Shown here: positions 60,290 to 64,000 of the stretch, piece by piece
How the letters are laid out: each line of letters begins with the position of its first letter
Position numbering within the stretch: the stretch's first letter is position 1
Source: Pseudomonas frederiksbergensis
Lineage (GTDB): Bacteria > Pseudomonadota > Gammaproteobacteria > Pseudomonadales > Pseudomonadaceae
Length of the DNA: 64,000 nucleotides
NCBI RefSeq assembly: GCF_900105495.1
Contig: NZ_FNTF01000002.1
Location: 5,510,501-5,574,500, forward strand
Direction of reading: 5' to 3'
Program-made: the position numbers and the translations under genes
The notes under the pieces: model-generated
Databases searched by the model: none
Told to the model about the DNA's origin: nothing
What the model saw: only the letters and a program-made list of their open reading frames with translations

Positions 60290-60400
60290 TGATCGTTCCC
60301 ACGCTCCGCGTGGGAATGCAGCCCGGGACGCTCCGCGTCCTGCCGAAGCGGACGCGGAGCGTCCATTGAGGCATTCCCACGCGGAGCGTGGGAACGATCA
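60290..60400. repeat. CCCACGC palindromic repeat, copy 5
   Basis: TGATCGTTCCCACGCTCCGC to GCGTGGGAACGATCA, nearly identical to copy 1 at 17.2 kb, lying between the GntR promoter and araH. Confidence 0.9.
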
Positions 60401-60412
60401 GTTAGCGGGGGG

Positions 60413-61381
60413 TTAGCGTTGTTTGAGGCGGTCGATCACTACGGCCAGCAGCAAGATCGAACCGCGAATCACATACTGGTAGAAGGTATCAATATTCTTC
60501 AGGTTCATCGCATTCTCGATGATCGCCAGAATCAGCACCCCGGCAATCACATGCCGGATCATGCCGATCCCGCCGCTCAACGACACCCCGCCCAACACAC
60601 ACGCCGAGATCACCGTCAGCTCAAAACCCTGGCCAATCATCGGCTGGCCGGACGTCATGCGCGACGCCAGGATCACGCCGGCCAACGCCCCGATCAACCC
60701 GTGCACGGCAAAGATAATGATCTTGGTCCGGTCAACGTTCACCCCGGCCAGCAACGCCGCTTCCTGGTTGCCGCCGATGGCCATGGTATTGCGCCCGTAG
60801 GTGGTGTAATTCAGCAACCAACCGAAAAACAGAAAGCAGACGATGGTGATCAGGATCGGCACCGGCACACCCAACAACTGGCCATTACCGAAGACGAAGA
60901 ACTGCTCCTGCGACACGCCGACCGCTTTGCCGTTGGCGAAGATGTAAGCCAGGCCGCGAACGATCTGCATGGTCGCCAGCGTGGTAATCAACGCATTGAC
61001 CCGCAGCTTGGCGATCACGATGCCGTTGATCAACCCGACGATCAGCCCCATGAACAGCGCCGCCACCACACCGAGAAACACGCTGTCGGTGTCGCGCATC
61101 ACCACCGCTGCAACCACGCCGGCGCAGGCAATCACCGAGCCCACCGACAAATCGAAATGCCCGGACGCCAGGCAATACAACATGGTGCAAGCGGCAATCC
61201 CCGTCGTCGAAATCGCCAATCCCAGGCCGCGCATGTTCAGTGGCGAGAGGAAGTTATCGATCAGCAAAGTGCAGAGCACGAAGATCCCGACGGCCGCCAG
61301 CAGCATCACCCAGTCATCGAGAAAGCGCCGCAGGTCCAGAGGTTTGCGTTGGGTGGGCAAAGCGTTGTTTTGGATTGTCAT
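60413..61381 (-). CDS. araH: Sugar ABC transporter permease AraH
   Basis: 322-residue permease with about nine to ten helices and the BPD_transp_2-type loop (KLRVNALITTLATMQIVRGL near residues 121-140), pairing with AraG in a ribose/arabinose importer. Start at ATG 61381 is preferred to GTG at 61387, with GAGAGG five bases before it. Nine bases after the araG stop, so it is co-transcribed. No terminator is clear before copy 5 of the repeat. Confidence 0.88.
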   Translation of the reverse strand: MTIQNNALPTQRKPLDLRRFLDDWVMLLAAVGIFVLCTLLIDNFLSPLNMRGLGLAISTTGIAACTMLYCLASGHFDLSVGSVIACAGVVAAVVMRDTDSVFLGVVAALFMGLIVGLINGIVIAKLRVNALITTLATMQIVRGLAYIFANGKAVGVSQEQFFVFGNGQLLGVPVPILITIVCFLFFGWLLNYTTYGRNTMAIGGNQEAALLAGVNVDRTKIIIFAVHGLIGALAGVILASRMTSGQPMIGQGFELTVISACVLGGVSLSGGIGMIRHVIAGVLILAIIENAMNLKNIDTFYQYVIRGSILLLAVVIDRLKQR

Positions 61382-61390
61382 AGTCACCTC

Positions 61391-62935
61391 TCAGTTCGCC
61401 ACGCCGTCAGCGCGTTGGCGCGGCAAAGCCAGTTGCAGCAGGTTGGATTCATTGGCCTCTGCGCGAGACAACTCGCCGCGCATCGCGCCTTCGCAGAGCA
61501 CCAGGATGCGGTCGGAAATACCCATCACTTCCATCAGGTCGCTGGAGACCACGATCACCGCGATGCCGCTGGCGGCCAGGTTGTGGATGATCTGGTAGAT
61601 CTCGGCTTTGGCGCCGATGTCGATGCCGCGAGTCGGTTCGTCGAGCAGCAGCACTTTCATCGGCATCGACAACCAGCGGCCGAGAATGGCCTTCTGCTGA
61701 TTGCCGCCGGACAGGTACATGATTTTCTGCGCCGCGTTGGGCGTCTTCACTTTCAGCGCCTTGATCTGCTTGTCGGCGTTGTCCTTCTCCCACAAGCCGC
61801 GCAACAGGCAGCCGAAGGTGGAGTGGGTGCCGCGGGCGCTGATGTTGATGTTTTCGGCGACGCTGGCGAGCGGCAGAATCCCCTCTTTCTTGCGGTCCTC
61901 GGGGCATAGCAGAATCCCCGCGGCAATCGCATCGCGGGGTGAACGCAGCTTCAGTTCATGACCGCGCAATTCCAGGCGTCCGGCGGTGTTGCGCTCAAGC
62001 CCGCTGAGCATGCGGAACAGCTCGGTGCGACCGGCGCCGACCAAACCGAACAGCCCGAGAATCTCGCCTTTGTGCACCTCGAAACTCACCGGCTCACGCA
62101 AACCCGGCCCCAGCAAACCGTCGACCTTGAGCGCCACCGCGCCACGCTGACGGTGGCGGTAATCGTAGATGTCCTGAATGTCGCGACCGACCATGCAAGT
62201 CACCAATTGATCGTGAGTCAGTTCGCTCATGTCCTCGAACGTGCGCACGAAGCGACCGTCCTTGAACACCGTCACCGCGTTGCAGATGCGGAACACTTCT
62301 TCCATGCGATGGGAGACGTAAAGCACCACTTTGCCTTCGTCGCGCAGGCGACCGATGATCGCCATCAACCGATCGATTTCACGCGCCGACAGGCTGCTGG
62401 TCGGTTCGTCGAACGCGATCACATGCGCCCCTCGGGACAAGGCCTTGGCGATTTCCACCAGTTGCCGCTGCCCCAGGGACAGGCGCCCTACTTTCTCTTG
62501 CGGATCGATTTCATCGGCCAGGCCTTTGAGACAGGCCAATGCCTGTTGCCGCAACGCACCGCGATTGATCAGGCCGAAACTGGCCGGCAGATGACCGAGG
62601 AACAGGTTCTCTGCCACGGTCATTTCAGGGACCAGGTGCAACTCTTGATGGATCACGGCGACGCCACTGCCGATGCTGTCGGCGGTGGACTTGAAGACCA
62701 TCACTTGCTCGCCGATCTGCAGATCGCCGCTGCTGGGGGTGTAAGCCCCGCCGAGGATTTTCAGCAGGGTCGATTTGCCGGCGCCGTTCTCGCCCATCAA
62801 GGCGTGAACCTGGCCCGGATGGGCGACGAAGCTGATGCCATCCAGCGCCTTCACCCCGGGAAAGGTCTTGCCGATCCCGTTGAAGCGCAAGCTGCCGCCG
62901 GTATTGTGTTGTTGTATTTTTGATTGCGCGTGCAT
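61391..62935 (-). CDS. araG: Sugar ABC transporter ATPase AraG
   Basis: 514-residue tandem ATPase. First domain: Walker A GENGAGKST near residues 50-58, LSLGQRQLVEIAKALSRGA near 154-172 and VIAFDEPTSSLS. The second domain has SGGNQQKAILGRWLSMPMKV and LLLDEPTRGID but lacks a full Walker A, as usual for RbsA/AraG types. ATG at 62935, AAGAGG upstream. Position and the AraF similarity assign it to arabinose/galactose-type uptake. Confidence 0.9.
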   Translation of the reverse strand: MHAQSKIQQHNTGGSLRFNGIGKTFPGVKALDGISFVAHPGQVHALMGENGAGKSTLLKILGGAYTPSSGDLQIGEQVMVFKSTADSIGSGVAVIHQELHLVPEMTVAENLFLGHLPASFGLINRGALRQQALACLKGLADEIDPQEKVGRLSLGQRQLVEIAKALSRGAHVIAFDEPTSSLSAREIDRLMAIIGRLRDEGKVVLYVSHRMEEVFRICNAVTVFKDGRFVRTFEDMSELTHDQLVTCMVGRDIQDIYDYRHRQRGAVALKVDGLLGPGLREPVSFEVHKGEILGLFGLVGAGRTELFRMLSGLERNTAGRLELRGHELKLRSPRDAIAAGILLCPEDRKKEGILPLASVAENINISARGTHSTFGCLLRGLWEKDNADKQIKALKVKTPNAAQKIMYLSGGNQQKAILGRWLSMPMKVLLLDEPTRGIDIGAKAEIYQIIHNLAASGIAVIVVSSDLMEVMGISDRILVLCEGAMRGELSRAEANESNLLQLALPRQRADGVAN

Positions 62936-63000
62936 AACCCACCTCTTCACACAGATCAGGCAGCCCCGTCGCCAAGGCCACCGATGAAATCAACCGCGCC

Positions 63001-64000
63001 TCAGTTCCAGAGGCCGATCTTTTCCAGTTCCTGCTTGAAGTTCTCGCGAGTGATCAGCGTTACGTCGTCCATCGCGGTGTACTTCGGCGGTTCTTTGCCG
63101 GTGGTGACCCACTCGTACATCATGCTGGCGGTGTTGTAGCCCTCGATGTGCGGGCTCGGCAGCATCGAGCCGAAGAAGCCGCTGTTGGCCTTCTTCAATT
63201 CGCCAATGGCGTCAGTGCCGTTGATGCCGATGCCGATCACATTGGCCGCGGCAAAACCGGCGCTCTCGGTGGCGCGCACGCCGCCCAGCACGGTGTTGTC
63301 GTTCATGCCGCCGATGATCAGGTTTTTCGCCGCGCTCGGCAGTTTCACCAGTGCCGAATTGGTGGCGTCCATGCTGCCGGGTACGTCGAGGGTTTTCAGC
63401 GCCGAGAACAGGATGTGGTCTTTCGGCATGCCGGCGTCTTCCAGCGCTTTGACCGAACCGTCGGTGCGTTTCTTGCCGGTGTCGAGTTCGTTGAAGGTGT
63501 TGATCACCGCGTAGGTATCTTTCCAGTCCCAGCCACGTTTCTTCGCTTCGGTGGCCATGGCGTTGCCCTGTTTCTGGCCGACTTCGAACGCGGCCATGCC
63601 GAGGTACGGAACGTCTTCCATGAACTTGCCGCTGGCATCGACGAAGCGGTCATCGACGGCGATGACTTTCAAACCGTTGAGCTTGGCCTTGGCCATGATC
63701 GCCGGGCCCAGGGACACGTCTGGCGGGCAGATCACGAAGCCCTTGGCGCCGTTGGCGGCGAGGCTGTCGATGGCCGAGAGGGTTTTCTCGCCGTCCGGCA
63801 CGGCGATCTTGATGACGGTAAAGCCCTTCTCTTTCCCGGCCTTTTCGGCAAATGCCCATTCGGTCTGGAACCAGGGCTCTTCCGCCTGCTTGACCAGAAA
63901 ACCGATCTTCACTTCCTCGGCCGCCAGCAACGAACTGCTCAGGCTGACCGCGGTGACCGCCAAAGCGGCACAGCACAGGGAACGGATCCCACGACGACGA
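63001..64000 (-). CDS. araF: Periplasmic sugar-binding protein AraF (5' end beyond window)
   Basis: Partial gene: the reading frame runs off the right edge at 64000, so at least 333 residues are visible and the start codon is outside the window. The visible N-terminus RRRGIRSLCCAALAVTAV is part of a signal peptide ending near LLAAEE. The mature sequence closely matches the arabinose-binding protein of E. coli as I remember it, for example IGFLVKQAEEPWFQTEW and VIKIAVPDGEKTLSAIDSLA. It is first gene of araFGH. Apparent start at 63963 is a TTG inside the frame and should not be used. Confidence 0.92.
   Translation of the reverse strand, partial: RRRGIRSLCCAALAVTAVSLSSSLLAAEEVKIGFLVKQAEEPWFQTEWAFAEKAGKEKGFTVIKIAVPDGEKTLSAIDSLAANGAKGFVICPPDVSLGPAIMAKAKLNGLKVIAVDDRFVDASGKFMEDVPYLGMAAFEVGQKQGNAMATEAKKRGWDWKDTYAVINTFNELDTGKKRTDGSVKALEDAGMPKDHILFSALKTLDVPGSMDATNSALVKLPSAAKNLIIGGMNDNTVLGGVRATESAGFAAANVIGIGINGTDAIGELKKANSGFFGSMLPSPHIEGYNTASMMYEWVTTGKEPPKYTAMDDVTLITRENFKQELEKIGLWN

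Noticed and set aside
63001..63963. TTG at 63963 as start of araF
   Set aside because: The frame continues upstream through a signal-peptide-like sequence to the window edge; the true start is outside the window.
1..64000. CRISPR arrays, toxin-antitoxin pairs, restriction-modification, retrons or prophage genes
   Set aside because: I saw no regular direct repeats with unique spacers and no recognisable defence or phage proteins; repeats are palindromic intergenic families.

Overview
The window looks like chromosome of a fluorescens-group Pseudomonas. The evidence is high GC content, classical Pseudomonas REP pairs (core GCGAGCAGGCTC), a CsrA/Rsm regulator, MnmC, RdgC, FumC2 next to BolA, etfBA divergent from etf-QO, an NAGGN osmolyte operon, and strong gene order typical of that genus. 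No rRNA, phage, plasmid or CRISPR locus is visible. The only mobile element is one IS110-family insertion sequence.

Layout. 1-7.8 kb: a c-type di-heme peroxidase-like protein coupled to a catalase-family protein, an unknown protein with an internal duplication, two tandem Val-Asp tRNA pairs, rdgC, a BASS-type transporter, and an SMR exporter behind a two-hairpin guanidine-II riboswitch. 7.8-18.7 kb: a TenA/PqqC-like protein, a GGDEF/EAL membrane protein, an ABC exporter with a DsbA-like partner, trhO, bolA, a DUF2059 protein, fumC2, and an EamA transporter. 18.8-28.9 kb: a thiolase, polyphosphate:AMP phosphotransferase, mnmC, and the three-gene N-acetylglutaminylglutamine amide (osmolyte) operon. 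28.9-30.2 kb: a REP pair split by the IS110-family element. 30.2-40.6 kb: small housekeeping genes (yheU, csrA, ynfA), a short-chain dehydrogenase, an LTA-synthase-like sulfatase, a START protein, a MocR regulator, and a DUF4398/OmpA/solute-binding trio. 40.7-44.6 kb: etfA, etfB and etf-QO, which pass electrons from acyl-CoA oxidation to ubiquinone, with a promoter and PsrA-like operator in between. 44.8-52.2 kb: an AraC regulator divergent from a zinc alcohol dehydrogenase, then the D-galactonate (dgo) catabolic genes with an IclR regulator. 52.2-64 kb: small enzymes, an MFS transporter, a candidate nucleoside-salvage cluster (GntR, ADP-ribosylglycohydrolase, NCS1 permease, PfkB kinase), and an araFGH sugar ABC transporter cut by the window end.

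Most striking signal. The left end of the IS110-family element can be read directly as a bridge RNA with two guide loops. One loop matches the flanking REP target on both sides of a CT core. The other matches the element's own two ends on both sides of the same core. Three further exact copies of the 14-bp REP target lie unoccupied in this window.

Other regulatory structure read from sequence: the guanidine-II riboswitch, a sigma70 promoter abutting a PsrA-like palindrome before etf-QO, a 21-bp-spaced direct repeat between the AraC and alcohol dehydrogenase genes, and a perfect 12-bp palindrome before dgoK. Three families of intergenic inverted repeats are scattered through the window. All identifications come from reading sequence and remembered family features, with no database search.
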